NCBI GenBank assembly: GCA_049647585.1
Contig: JBARXY010000028.1
Coordinates: 1 to 64,000, forward strand
Length of the DNA stretch: 64,000 nt
Reading direction: 5' to 3'
Source of the DNA: JAGQSZ01 sp049647585
Lineage (GTDB): Bacteria; Actinomycetota; Acidimicrobiia; Acidimicrobiales; Microtrichaceae
Under the pieces are notes generated by a model. That model saw only the letters and a program-made list of their open reading frames with translations, was not told the origin of the DNA and made no database searches. This document shows, piece after piece, positions 41,230 to 49,998 of this stretch (positions are counted from its first letter, which is position 1; every line of letters begins with the position of its first letter). The translations under genes and the position numbers were made by a program.

Positions 41230-42270
41230 TCAGCCTCGCTTGAGCAGCTCTTCGGCGATCTGGATGGTGTTGAGCGCTGCACCCTTGCGCAGGTTGTCCC
41301 CCGACAGAAACAGCGCAAGTCCATTTGACGTGGAGGCGTCATTTCGGACACGTCCCACGTAGGTGACGTCGTCGCCGGCCGCCTTGAGCGGGTTCGGAAC
41401 GTCGTCGAGGACCACTCCGGGAGCTGCGCCCAGGAGTTCTCGTGCCCGATCCGGGCTGATCGGCCGTTCGAATTCTGCGTTGATCGATAGCGAATGACCG
41501 GTGAACACCGGCACCCGCACACAGGTACCCGACACCTTCAGATCCGGCAGGTCGAGGATCTTGCGGCTCTCGTTTCGCAGCTTCTGTTCCTCGTCGGTTT
41601 CCTCACTGCCGTCATCGACAACTGAACCCGCAAGGGGAACGACGTTGAAACCGATCGTGCGGACGAACTTGTCGGGCTCGGGAAAGTCGATCGAGTCACC
41701 GTCGTAGGCCAACTCGGAAGCCTTTGGACCGGGGGCTGCGATCTGCCCTGCGAGTTCCTCCACACCGGCCAGACCAGCACCGGAGACCGCCTGATAGGTG
41801 CTGACGACCATACGCACCAGTCCGGCCTCGGCATCGAGCGGCTTGAGTGCCGGCATGGCAACCATCGTCGTGCAGTTGGGGTTGGCGACGATCCCCTTGG
41901 GAATCGAGTCGAGTGCCTCGGGATTCACCTCGGAGACCACCAGGGGAACGTCCGGGTCCATCCGCCAGGCGGATGAGTTGTCGACGACAATCGCACCGGC
42001 AGCTGCGACCTTGGGGGCGTATTCGCGTGAGCTGGTCGCTCCGTTCGAGAACAGGGCAATGTCGATGCCGCTGAAGTCAGCGGTCGCGGTGTCCTCGACC
42101 ACGACATCCTCGCCCTTCCACGGGAGCGTCTTACCGGCAGAACGCGCCGAGGCGAAGTAGCGCATCTTGCCGACCGGGAAATTGCGCTCATCCAGCAATG
42201 TGCGCATGACATTGCCGACCTGACCTGTTGCACCGAATATGCCAACCGTGGGCATCGAGGGAATGCTCAT
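41230..42270 (-). CDS. asd: Aspartate-semialdehyde dehydrogenase
   Basis: A 346-aa NADPH-dependent enzyme that reduces aspartyl phosphate to aspartate semialdehyde, the second step of Lys/Met/Thr and diaminopimelate synthesis. It shows the GATGQVG dinucleotide motif (13-19), SNGATSS, catalytic Cys133 in NPNCTT, TYQAVSGAG and FTGHSLSINAEFERPIS with the catalytic His. ATG 42270 follows TAGCCT (complement of 42278-42283) by seven bases, so the mRNA is probably leaderless. Aspartate kinase, the preceding step, lies 4 kb away on the same strand but not in the same operon. Confidence 0.96.
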   Translation of the reverse strand: MSIPSMPTVGIFGATGQVGNVMRTLLDERNFPVGKMRYFASARSAGKTLPWKGEDVVVEDTATADFSGIDIALFSNGATSSREYAPKVAAAGAIVVDNSSAWRMDPDVPLVVSEVNPEALDSIPKGIVANPNCTTMVAMPALKPLDAEAGLVRMVVSTYQAVSGAGLAGVEELAGQIAAPGPKASELAYDGDSIDFPEPDKFVRTIGFNVVPLAGSVVDDGSEETDEEQKLRNESRKILDLPDLKVSGTCVRVPVFTGHSLSINAEFERPISPDRARELLGAAPGVVLDDVPNPLKAAGDDVTYVGRVRNDASTSNGLALFLSGDNLRKGAALNTIQIAEELLKRG

Positions 42271-42342
42271 GGGCCCAAGGCTAGTTCTCGAACCTGTTGG
42301 CGCCGAAGCGAGTATGGCCCGCCACGATGCGAGACTTCACAG

Positions 42343-43677
42343 GTGACGAGCCGACCTTGGACCCTGGCACCTGCGGGTGAGGTGGCCGCGACGCCTGTCG
42401 GTCTGTACATCCACGTGCCGTTCTGTGAGCGCCGGTGCGGCTATTGCGCGTTCAACACCTACACGGCGGGCGAGGTCTCGGGCCAGAGCCGGTCCAACTA
42501 CGTGCTCGGCGCAGCGGCCGAGATTCGACTTGCAGCACAGGTCCTAGGTCGTCCCGATTTGACGAGCATCTACTTCGGCGGTGGAACACCCACGATTCTG
42601 AGCGTTGGCGAGATCGACCAGATCCTCACGGGCGTCCGCGAGAGTTTTGCAGTCCCGCCGACCGCGGAGGTCACGATCGAGGCCAACCCTGACGGGCTCG
42701 ACCGGGACTATCTACGCGGTCTGCGCCGACTTGGCATCAGCCGGATCTCGTTCGGCATGCAAAGCACCAGCCGAAGGGTCCTGGATCTGCTCGATCGGAC
42801 CCATGACCCGGTGCTGGCGCTCCGAGCCGTCGACCTGGCCCATTCCGTCGGATTCGATCACGTGAGTCTGGACCTGATCTACGGCACACCCGGAGAACTC
42901 ACGGCCGACTTCGAGGATTCGTTGAACGCCGCGGTTGCGACCGGTGTTGACCACATCAGCGCCTATGCGCTCGGGATCGAGTCGGGTACCAAACTCGCGG
43001 CACGAGTGCGTAGCGGTGCGCTGCCCCGTCCCTCCGACGACGAGGCAGCCCTGCGCTATGTGATGGCGGATGACCTGCTCAGCGCGGCCGGGTTCGACTG
43101 GTACGAGATCTCGAACTGGGCCCGAAGTCCCGAAGCGCAGTCCCGTCAGAACCTGTTGTACTGGGCCAACGCGAACTGGTGGGGCATAGGACCGGGTGCA
43201 CATTCGCATCTGAACGGCGTGCGGTGGTGGAACGTGAATCACCCCGATATCTGGGCGGAGCCCCTGCTCTCGAACGAGCCGAATCGGCCAGACCCAGGCG
43301 AGGCATATCGAGGCCTGTCAGACCAGGGCGGGTCTCATGTCGCCGGATACGAGCAACTCGATGCCGATCAGCGCCGCCTCGAACACGTGATGCTCGGAAT
43401 CAGGCTCTCCAGGGGTCTACCGGTCGACGCGTTGCTGGACCCGGATGTCGTCGATGATCTCAGTAGAGAGGGCCTGATCACCGTCGTTCCGGCATATTCC
43501 GATCCAGCCGTCGGTGCTGCGGATCCCACCGATGCCAATGGCCTCGGCACCTCCGGGCGCGGCCGTGACCGGCTTGGCGGTAGCCGAGGCCAGAGCGAAG
43601 TAGCGGCACCAGATCGTCTGGTCCTGACCCGCAAGGGCCGCCTCATCGCCGATCGTGTAGTCGACAGATTGACCTGA
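42343..43677 (+). CDS. hemW: HemW-like radical SAM haem chaperone
   Basis: A 444-aa radical SAM protein with the CX3CX2C cluster C28-ERR-C32-GY-C35. IYFGGGTPT, VTIEANPDGL, RISFGMQS and HVSLDLIYGTPGE follow, the usual HemW sequence blocks, and a C-terminal winged-helix region. Often annotated as oxygen-independent coproporphyrinogen oxidase, this branch has one Cys fewer than HemN and instead binds haem. An extra Asp/Gly-rich loop near residues 395-425 is unusual. Start GTG 42343 has only a weak ribosome-binding site. Its TGA abuts the convergent MFS stop, the two sharing TGATCA. Confidence 0.9.
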   Translation: MTSRPWTLAPAGEVAATPVGLYIHVPFCERRCGYCAFNTYTAGEVSGQSRSNYVLGAAAEIRLAAQVLGRPDLTSIYFGGGTPTILSVGEIDQILTGVRESFAVPPTAEVTIEANPDGLDRDYLRGLRRLGISRISFGMQSTSRRVLDLLDRTHDPVLALRAVDLAHSVGFDHVSLDLIYGTPGELTADFEDSLNAAVATGVDHISAYALGIESGTKLAARVRSGALPRPSDDEAALRYVMADDLLSAAGFDWYEISNWARSPEAQSRQNLLYWANANWWGIGPGAHSHLNGVRWWNVNHPDIWAEPLLSNEPNRPDPGEAYRGLSDQGGSHVAGYEQLDADQRRLEHVMLGIRLSRGLPVDALLDPDVVDDLSREGLITVVPAYSDPAVGAADPTDANGLGTSGRGRDRLGGSRGQSEVAAPDRLVLTRKGRLIADRVVDRLT

Positions 43678-45414
43678 TCAGTTTTTGGCGACCAAGCGTT
43701 CCTCGCCGTCGTGGGGCGCTTCAATGCCGGCTTCGACAATCCCCGTCCCGATAGGTCCCGTCCCCACAGTCCCAGCTCCGGGCTTCCCGGCCGCATCCTC
43801 CGCCGCACCGACTCTGGCAGCTGTATCTGGCGTTGCTGCATCGGGTGCCGATGCATCCGTCGCCGCGGAACCGATCGTCTCGCGCAGCGGAATTTCCTTG
43901 AGCACCCAGGCAACGACGATGCCCGCTGCAAGGGCGGCCGCCGCTCCCAGGAACATCCAGTGGAGTCCACGTGCCATCGCCTCGAGTCCAGCCTCCCGGA
44001 GAGCGCTCGGAAGGGCCCGAACGGTGTCCGGGCTGTTGAGGGCCTCCGCAACCTTTGCCGGGTCGACTCCAGCGGGAAGTAGCCCGGGCAACTCATTCGC
44101 AATGGTGGTCGTCAGCACCGTGCCGAACACCGCCACGCCGAACGAGCCACCAATCTGACGGAAGAAGGTGACCGACGAGGTAGCAACACCCATGTCCGAG
44201 AAGTCGACGGCGTTCTGGACCACGATCACGATGGTCTGCATCACCATGCCCATGCCGACACCCAGGACGAGTGAGTAGAACGAGATGAGAGCGATCGAAG
44301 TGTGGGGATGGATCGTGGACAACAGCACCGCTCCGAGTACCGCAACGCACATGCCCGCGATCGGCCAGATGCGGTACCTGCCGGTTCTTGCAACGATCCG
44401 TCCCGACGCTATCGAGGTGGACATGACGCCGGCCATCATCGGCAGCATCAACAATCCCGACGAGGTGGCCGAAACGCCGCTCACCGCTTGGAGGAACAGT
44501 GGCAGGAACGAGATCGATCCGTAGAGACCGACGCCGATCAGCGTCGCCAGCAACATCGTCGTGGAGAAGATCTGGCCCTTGAAGAGGCGCATCGGAAGCA
44601 CCGGTTCTGCAGCTCGCGTCTCCCACAGACAGAACAGGACCAGCAGCGCGACTCCGAGGGCGGCGAGTCCCAGGATCTGTCCAGAGGCCCAGTCGTAGCG
44701 GCTACCACCCCAGGTCGTTACGAGCAACAACGTGGTGACCCCGCTGACCACCAGCAAAGCACCCAGGTAGTCGATCGAGTGCTCCCGCCGCGTGTGGGGT
44801 AGACGCAGGACGATCGACGTGATTATCAGCGCAACGATGCCGACGGGCAGATTGATGAAGAAGATCCACCGCCAGGACACAGAGTCGACGAAGAATCCGC
44901 CCAGTAGCGGTCCGGCGACGCTTGCAAAGGCGAAGACCGAGCCCAGATAGCCGGTGTAGCGACCCCGTTCGCGCGGCGAGAGGATGTCCCCGAGAATCGC
45001 GAACGGCAACACCATGAGACCACCGCCACCGATTCCCTGGATGGCCCTGAAAAAGATCAACTGCTCCATCGACTGTGCCACTCCGGCGAGCATCGAGCCG
45101 ATGACGAAGATGACGATGGAGATCTGGAACACCTTGCGGCGACCGAACAGGTCGCTGAGCTTGCCGTAGAGCAGTGTCGAAGTGGTCGCCGTCAGCAGAT
45201 AGACCGTGATGACCCACGAGAGCTGGTCGAGCCCGCCGAACTCGCCGACGATCGTCGGTAGCGCCGCCGCCATGATCGTCCCATCGAGCGCACCGAGCAG
45301 CATCCCGGATCCGAGGCCCAAGAAAACCAGGAGGATCTGTTTGTGGGTGAACCCGGCCGAGTTGACCGATGCGGCCTTCGTCCCTGCGGCGGTGTTTGAA
45401 CCTGAACCTGACAT
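43678..45414 (-). CDS. MFS drug-efflux transporter (DHA2, 14 TM)
   Basis: A 578-aa proton-driven exporter of the EmrB/QacA type. It has LGALDGTIMAAALPTIV in helix 1 (motif D1), YLLTATTSTLLYGKLSDLFGRRKVFQ (motif A), a RAIQGIGGG block and GPLLGGFFVDSVSWRWIFFINLPVG (motif C region), with 14 predicted helices. A 70-residue Ala/Thr/Gly-rich cytoplasmic tail is longer than usual. It is divergent from a MarR regulator with twin operators between them, so induction by toxic compounds is likely. Substrates cannot be predicted. Confidence 0.92.
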   Translation of the reverse strand: MSGSGSNTAAGTKAASVNSAGFTHKQILLVFLGLGSGMLLGALDGTIMAAALPTIVGEFGGLDQLSWVITVYLLTATTSTLLYGKLSDLFGRRKVFQISIVIFVIGSMLAGVAQSMEQLIFFRAIQGIGGGGLMVLPFAILGDILSPRERGRYTGYLGSVFAFASVAGPLLGGFFVDSVSWRWIFFINLPVGIVALIITSIVLRLPHTRREHSIDYLGALLVVSGVTTLLLVTTWGGSRYDWASGQILGLAALGVALLVLFCLWETRAAEPVLPMRLFKGQIFSTTMLLATLIGVGLYGSISFLPLFLQAVSGVSATSSGLLMLPMMAGVMSTSIASGRIVARTGRYRIWPIAGMCVAVLGAVLLSTIHPHTSIALISFYSLVLGVGMGMVMQTIVIVVQNAVDFSDMGVATSSVTFFRQIGGSFGVAVFGTVLTTTIANELPGLLPAGVDPAKVAEALNSPDTVRALPSALREAGLEAMARGLHWMFLGAAAALAAGIVVAWVLKEIPLRETIGSAATDASAPDAATPDTAARVGAAEDAAGKPGAGTVGTGPIGTGIVEAGIEAPHDGEERLVAKN

Positions 45415-45438
45415 TTCTAATTCCTTCGAGGCGGTTAC

Positions 45439-45472
45439 TTGTAGTGTGCAAAGGTAAACTTGTAGAATACAA
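45439..45472. promoter_or_regulatory. Twin MarR-type operators
   Basis: TTGTA-GAA-TACAA (45460-45472) is a perfect palindrome. TTGTA-GTG-TGCAA (45439-45451) is a near copy. Their starts are 21 bases apart, two helical turns, in the 60-base divergent spacer between the efflux pump and MarR genes; the second ends two bases before the MarR ATG. These are probable MarR binding sites repressing both genes. Confidence 0.75.
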
Positions 45473-45474
45473 CT

Positions 45475-45963
45475 ATGTCATCGGTTATTCCAACGGACGC
45501 CAATACCCGCCGAATCGGTCAGGCCTGGCTCGAGCTCACCCGGGGGTCTGGGCTGCATGCCCTTCGCCTCCATCTGTACGGGCATCTGGTGGAAGCAGCG
45601 CAGTCGCACGCGCTCGATGTGCTGACCCAGAGCGGCCCTGTTCGAATGTCGGAACTGGCCGAGCGACTAGGTGTCGATCCTTCCACGGCCACCCGCACCG
45701 TGATGCGGCTCGAGCAGGGCAACTACGCACGCCGTGTGACTGCTGCGGATGACAAGCGATCGGTTCTCGTCGAGGTGACAGAGCACGGTCAGCAGACCTT
45801 CGACCAGGTCCGCGATCGTCGAAGCGAGCTGCTCCATGCGGCGCTCAAGGGATTCGATGAGGCCGAACGCGAGGCCATGGCCGAGCTGCTGGAGCGATTC
45901 GTCGCCGGGGTCAGCGCCTACAGCGGCCGTGCCGAAATCAGCGGTGACCCCTCGGAGGCCTGA
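45475..45963 (+). CDS. MarR-family transcriptional regulator
   Basis: A 162-aa winged-helix repressor. SGPVRMSELAERLGVDPSTATRTVMRLEQGNYARRV is the recognition-helix block, and DDKRSVLVEVTEHGQQTFDQV the beta-wing, with dimerising helices at both ends. Because it is divergent from the DHA2 pump and the spacer has two matching palindromes, it most likely represses the pump and itself until a ligand binds. No inducer can be inferred. Confidence 0.92.
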   Translation: MSSVIPTDANTRRIGQAWLELTRGSGLHALRLHLYGHLVEAAQSHALDVLTQSGPVRMSELAERLGVDPSTATRTVMRLEQGNYARRVTAADDKRSVLVEVTEHGQQTFDQVRDRRSELLHAALKGFDEAEREAMAELLERFVAGVSAYSGRAEISGDPSEA

Positions 45964-45967
45964 GCGC

Positions 45968-47191
45968 TCAGAACGTCGTCTTGTCCAACTCGAAGACGTC
46001 GTGGAGCACCTGGACCGCCTTGTCGGAATCGTCCTCGCCGATGACACATGAAATTCGAATGGCCGATGTGGAGATCATCTCGATGTTGACCCCGTTGTCG
46101 GCGAGTGTTTCGAACATCGTGGCCGCAACGCCGGGATTCGACTTCATCCCGGCTCCGATCACACTGACCTTGGATATGCGTGGATCGGCCGAGACGGTTT
46201 CGGCGTTTATCTCGGCCCGCTTCTGTTCGCAGATCTCGAGCGCCGTTTCAAGCTCCGAGTGGGGCACCGTGAAGGAAATGTCGGTTATCCCGCCCTCGGA
46301 CGCGTTCTGGACGATCATGTCGACGTTGATGCTCTTGTCCGCCAGGCGACGGAACAGATTCGCTGCCACACCCGGCTTATCAGGCACACCGCTGACGGTG
46401 ACCTTTGCCTCGGACTGATCTGCGACCACGGCTCGGATGACGGCATCTTCCATATCGGGATCCTCTTCGGTGACCCAGGTGCCCACTTCCCACGTGAATG
46501 CTGAGCGCACATGGAGTGGAACCCGGTGACGGTGGGCGAACTCGACCGAGCGCATGGCTGGCTTGGGGCAGCCGGCTGCGGTCATTTCGAGCATCTCATC
46601 GAAGGAGATGCGATGAATCTTGCGGGCGGTGTCGACAACCCTCGGGTCGGTCGTGAAGACACCCGAGACGTCTGTGTACAACTCGCAGGCATCGGCGCCT
46701 AGTTCCTTGGCGAGCGCAACCGCTGTGGTGTCCGATCCACCACGACCCAGGAACGTGACGTCACGATCTGTCGACACTCCCTGGGATCCCGCGACCACCG
46801 GGACCCGTCCGGCCCGCACTGCGTCGCGGATTCGCTCGGCGTGCACCTCGAGGATCTTCGCCCGGGTGTGGTTCGTGTCGGTCAGGAATCCGGCCTGGCT
46901 GCCGGTGTAGCTCTCTGAATCGACCCCTGCTGCGTGCAGCGCCATCGACACGAGCGCCACTGCCTTGCGCTCCCCGGCGGTGATCAACATGTCCATCTCA
47001 CGGCCGGGACGGATGTCGGAAACATCGCTCGCAAGCCGCAGAAGCTCGTCGGTCTCCTTACCCATAGCGGAGATGACTAGGACCACGTCGTCGCCGCGCC
47101 GGCGGCAGCGAGCCACGTAGTCGGCGACGTCCCGGATCCTGTCCGGGTCCCCGACCGATGTTCCACCGAACTTCTGCACCAGAAGAGCCAC
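45968..47191 (-). CDS. lysC: Aspartate kinase
   Basis: A 407-aa kinase that phosphorylates aspartate, the first step of the aspartate family pathway. It has LVQKFGGTSVGD at the N terminus, the FLGRGGSDTTAVALA nucleotide-binding block, GVFTTDPRVV, and two C-terminal ACT domains (KVTVSGVPDKPGVAANLFRRL and KVSVIGAGMKSNPGVAATMFETL), the usual site of feedback inhibition by Lys and Thr. GTG 47191 gives the family's usual N terminus; the frame is open to 47245, which would add 18 unusual residues. The actinobacterial internal beta-subunit start is not examined. asd is not adjacent, unlike in corynebacteria. Confidence 0.94.
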   Translation of the reverse strand: MALLVQKFGGTSVGDPDRIRDVADYVARCRRRGDDVVLVISAMGKETDELLRLASDVSDIRPGREMDMLITAGERKAVALVSMALHAAGVDSESYTGSQAGFLTDTNHTRAKILEVHAERIRDAVRAGRVPVVAGSQGVSTDRDVTFLGRGGSDTTAVALAKELGADACELYTDVSGVFTTDPRVVDTARKIHRISFDEMLEMTAAGCPKPAMRSVEFAHRHRVPLHVRSAFTWEVGTWVTEEDPDMEDAVIRAVVADQSEAKVTVSGVPDKPGVAANLFRRLADKSINVDMIVQNASEGGITDISFTVPHSELETALEICEQKRAEINAETVSADPRISKVSVIGAGMKSNPGVAATMFETLADNGVNIEMISTSAIRISCVIGEDDSDKAVQVLHDVFELDKTTF

Positions 47192-47283
47192 GGGCGACAA
47201 CGGTAACACCGCCTCTGTGTCGTCACTCAAGCAGATAGCCCCCATCCGACAGTGGAGAAGGGCTCATTGGCTACCATCGACCC

Positions 47284-48168
47284 GTGGCTACCAGTTCGGA
47301 CAAACACGCTCGCCAGAAGGACAACCGGTCTCGGGTCGACGCGGCATGGGCCCAACTCGAAGCCCAGAAGCGTCGCAGGCGCCTCCTCGGAATCGGCGGG
47401 GTCCTGGTCGTCGTCATTGCGGCGATCGTCGCACTCGTGGCCCTGACCGGCGGGTCCGACGATGACAAGGTAGCCACCAAGGCACCCGGGACGACCGAGT
47501 CGACGGCTCCGGAAACGAGCGTCCCCGAGTCCAGCGTCCCCGGGGCCGACACTGGCCGCGCGACGCTGCCGCCGCCGCCCAAGGGCGAGACGCTGACCAC
47601 CCCAACCGAGTGCCCACCTGTCGACGGGTCGGCCAACAGGGTCCAGAAGTTCGCCGGCCCGCCTCCGGACTGCCTGGAGGCCGGCGCGACCTACACGGCC
47701 ACCTTCGACACGACCGAAGGGTCCTTCACGGCGACACTTGCAAGTGACACCGCTCCCAAGGCTGTCAACAACTTCGTCGTGCTCAGCCGGTACCACTACT
47801 TCGACGGTGTGCCATTCCACCGGATCATCTCGGACTTCGTCATCCAGGCTGGCGACGGCGATGGCGAGCCGTGGGGCAACAACGACCTGGGCTACTCCTT
47901 CGAGGATGAACTCCCCCAGGACTCGTCCGCCTACAAGGACTACTCGTTGGCCATGGCCAACTCCGGTCCGAACACGAACGGAAGTCAGTTCTTCGTCGTG
48001 TTGCCGGGCGGCGGCTCAAAGCTCGCTCCGTCATACACGATGTTCGGTCAGGTTACCGAGGGGCAGAACGTGATCGACGCCATCGGGGCCCTGAACGACG
48101 GAGCCGAGAACCCAACGAAGGTGATTCTCATCAACTCGGTGAAGATCAACGAGACCCCGCCGGCCTGA
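47284..48168 (+). CDS. Membrane-tethered cyclophilin-type peptidyl-prolyl isomerase
   Basis: A 294-aa protein: basic cytoplasmic N terminus (EAQKRRRRLLG), one helix (about 42-58), a Thr/Pro-rich linker, and an extracytoplasmic cyclophilin domain with YHYFDGVPFHRIISDFVIQAGD and LAMANSGPNTNGSQFFV, containing the catalytic Arg and the FxIQxGD signature. It should speed proline isomerisation in exported proteins. GTG 47284 lies six bases after TACCAT (47272-47277), a leaderless arrangement. The stop codon sits inside the first copy of a 14-bp tandem repeat. Confidence 0.93.
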   Translation: MATSSDKHARQKDNRSRVDAAWAQLEAQKRRRRLLGIGGVLVVVIAAIVALVALTGGSDDDKVATKAPGTTESTAPETSVPESSVPGADTGRATLPPPPKGETLTTPTECPPVDGSANRVQKFAGPPPDCLEAGATYTATFDTTEGSFTATLASDTAPKAVNNFVVLSRYHYFDGVPFHRIISDFVIQAGDGDGEPWGNNDLGYSFEDELPQDSSAYKDYSLAMANSGPNTNGSQFFVVLPGGGSKLAPSYTMFGQVTEGQNVIDAIGALNDGAENPTKVILINSVKINETPPA

Positions 48169-48192
48169 GGAGGGTTCCCTGAGGAGGGTTCC
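48165..48192. repeat. 14-bp perfect tandem duplication at a stop codon
   Basis: CTGAGGAGGGTTCC occurs twice head to tail (48165-48178 and 48179-48192). The first copy contains the cyclophilin TGA. A short TCCCC/GGGGA hairpin follows at 48202-48215. A replication-slippage duplication is the simple reading. Confidence 0.8.
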
Positions 48193-48222
48193 TTGTCGGG
48201 ATCCCCTGAAGGGGACTGACGG

Positions 48223-48894
48223 TCAGCCGCCAAGATCGGTTGGGATGGCCGACAGGTCCTTGCGGACACCGTCGATGAAGACGTGCACTCCCCCGGCGCC
48301 TTCGACGGACCATTCGCCCTCGGGTGAGAGAATCAGCGCCGTGGCTTCGTCAATACCGACAACCGGAAGGCCTGTCTTGGCGAGGTCGACCGTTCGGTCC
48401 CATTTGTCGGGTGACCACCTGTTGTAGCGCGGAACGACGGTCATCTTGGTCAACAGGTCGAGCCCGACGGTGTAGGCGCCTCCGCGGCTGTCGACCATGT
48501 TGGAACAGAGCACCGATGCTGCCTCTCCGGCCGCTGCCACGACCGCTCCATTGCGCCACGCCTCAACGAGCGCCCCAAGCAACGGCGTGTCTTTGAGGAC
48601 CGACCGAAGATGCATCGGCGACCCGCTCGTCACGTAGACGACCTTGGCTGCGGCTGCGGTCTCTGCAACGTCGTTGTCCATGGCCTCGGCGCGTCTGTAC
48701 ACGTCCAGCGCGTTGACCCCGACTCCCATCGCACCGAACCATTTCTGGGCCCGCTCGATGGTCGCCCGCGGCTGCTCATAGGCCAGAGCCGCAGGAATCA
48801 GGAGGACCTCGTCGGTTCCTTCGACCAGGGCGGAATCGAAGGTGCACCCGTCGGTGAACTCCTCACCGCCCATCAGCACCAGCGTTCCGTTCAT
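48223..48894 (-). CDS. Peptidase S51/glutamine-amidotransferase-like protein, nucleophile missing
   Basis: A 223-aa protein with the fold pattern of cyanophycinase/dipeptidase E: LVLMGGEEFTDG at the start, VLLIPAALAYEQP, VVYVTSGSPMHLRSVLKDT, then AAAGEAASVLCSNM, where the family has GxSAGA with the catalytic Ser. Here Ala replaces that Ser, and VVGIDEATALILSPEG continues the family's usual C-terminal block. It may be a non-catalytic member or act on an unknown substrate. ATG 48894 has GGAGGA nine bases upstream; the open frame further back is not coding in style. Confidence 0.75.
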   Translation of the reverse strand: MNGTLVLMGGEEFTDGCTFDSALVEGTDEVLLIPAALAYEQPRATIERAQKWFGAMGVGVNALDVYRRAEAMDNDVAETAAAAKVVYVTSGSPMHLRSVLKDTPLLGALVEAWRNGAVVAAAGEAASVLCSNMVDSRGGAYTVGLDLLTKMTVVPRYNRWSPDKWDRTVDLAKTGLPVVGIDEATALILSPEGEWSVEGAGGVHVFIDGVRKDLSAIPTDLGG

Positions 48895-49095
48895 TGCGAG
48901 TGTCCTCCAGAAGTTCGACCGCCACTGAAAACCGCACACCGGCAAGTGGTCCACCGTTGAGCAGCCGAGGCTACAAGTATCCAAAGGTATGCCCAGATGC
49001 GAGCACCGACTAGCGCGACGTGGGAACAGAGGGCGCCCCCGAGTTTGCGTCCGGAGTTGGGGCCGCGGGGTTACCCGCGGGTAACATCTTCCCCC

Positions 49096-49953
49096 ATGAC
49101 GATCCAAAGAGTGGGGATTCTCGGGTCCGGCATCATGGGTTCCGGCATTGCCGAAGTTGCGGCAAAGTCGGGTTTCGACGTGGTGCTCCGGTCACGGAAG
49201 CAGGAAAGTGCCGACGCGATGGTGGCATCGCTTGAGAAGTCTCTCGCCAAGCAGGTCGAGCGCGGCAAGCTCGAGCAGACCGACGCCGACGCCGTTCGGG
49301 CACGAGTGAGCGCGACCGACCATCTGGGCGCGCTGACCGACTGTGACCTGGTGATCGAATCGGTGGTGGAGGACCTCGAGGTCAAGCGGGCCCTCTTCGC
49401 CGAACTCGACAGTGTGGTCAAGCCAGACGCGATCCTGGCCACCAACACTTCGACGCTGCCTGTGGTCGAGATGGCCGTCGCCACACAGCGCCCCGACAAG
49501 GTTCTAGGTGTTCACTTCTTCAACCCGGCCCCAGCGATGTCGCTGGTCGAGATCATCGCTCCGTTGACCGCTTCGTCCGATACCGTTGCTGAAGCAAGGG
49601 CCTTCGTCGAGGCGTGCGGAAAGAACGCCGTCGAGGTCAAGGACCGGGCGGGGTTCATCGTCAATGCGCTTCTCTTCCCGTACCTGAACAACGCGGTGCG
49701 GATGCTCGAAGCCGGGACGGCGTCGGCGGAGGACATCGATACCGCCATGAAGGGCGGCTGCAACTTCCCGATGGGGCCTCTGGCACTGCTCGACCTGGTA
49801 GGACTCGACACCTCGCTGTCGATCCTCGACGCGCTGTACGACGAGTTCCGCGATCCCAACTACGCAGCTGTTCCCGTCCTGCGTCGCATGGTGTCGGCCG
49901 GACAGCTCGGGCGTAAGTCGGGCGAGGGCTTCTACGACTACAAGCGCAAGTAG
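49096..49953 (+). CDS. 3-hydroxyacyl-CoA (3-hydroxybutyryl-CoA) dehydrogenase
   Basis: A 285-aa NAD(P)-dependent dehydrogenase. GILGSGIMGSGIAEVAAKSG is the Rossmann GxGxxG, then DLVIESVVEDLEVKRALFAELD, ATNTSTLPV, and GVHFFNPAPAMSLVEII with the catalytic His. The C-terminal domain has FPMGPLALLDLVGLD and GRKSGEGFYDY. It interconverts acetoacetyl-CoA and 3-hydroxybutyryl-CoA in fatty-acid or butyrate metabolism. ATG 49096 follows TAACAT (49082-49087) by eight bases (leaderless type); the frame open from 48997 is not needed. Confidence 0.93.
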   Translation: MTIQRVGILGSGIMGSGIAEVAAKSGFDVVLRSRKQESADAMVASLEKSLAKQVERGKLEQTDADAVRARVSATDHLGALTDCDLVIESVVEDLEVKRALFAELDSVVKPDAILATNTSTLPVVEMAVATQRPDKVLGVHFFNPAPAMSLVEIIAPLTASSDTVAEARAFVEACGKNAVEVKDRAGFIVNALLFPYLNNAVRMLEAGTASAEDIDTAMKGGCNFPMGPLALLDLVGLDTSLSILDALYDEFRDPNYAAVPVLRRMVSAGQLGRKSGEGFYDYKRK

Positions 49954-49998
49954 CGGTAACAAACTCCACATCTACGGGCACGGCCTACGCTTTGGGCC

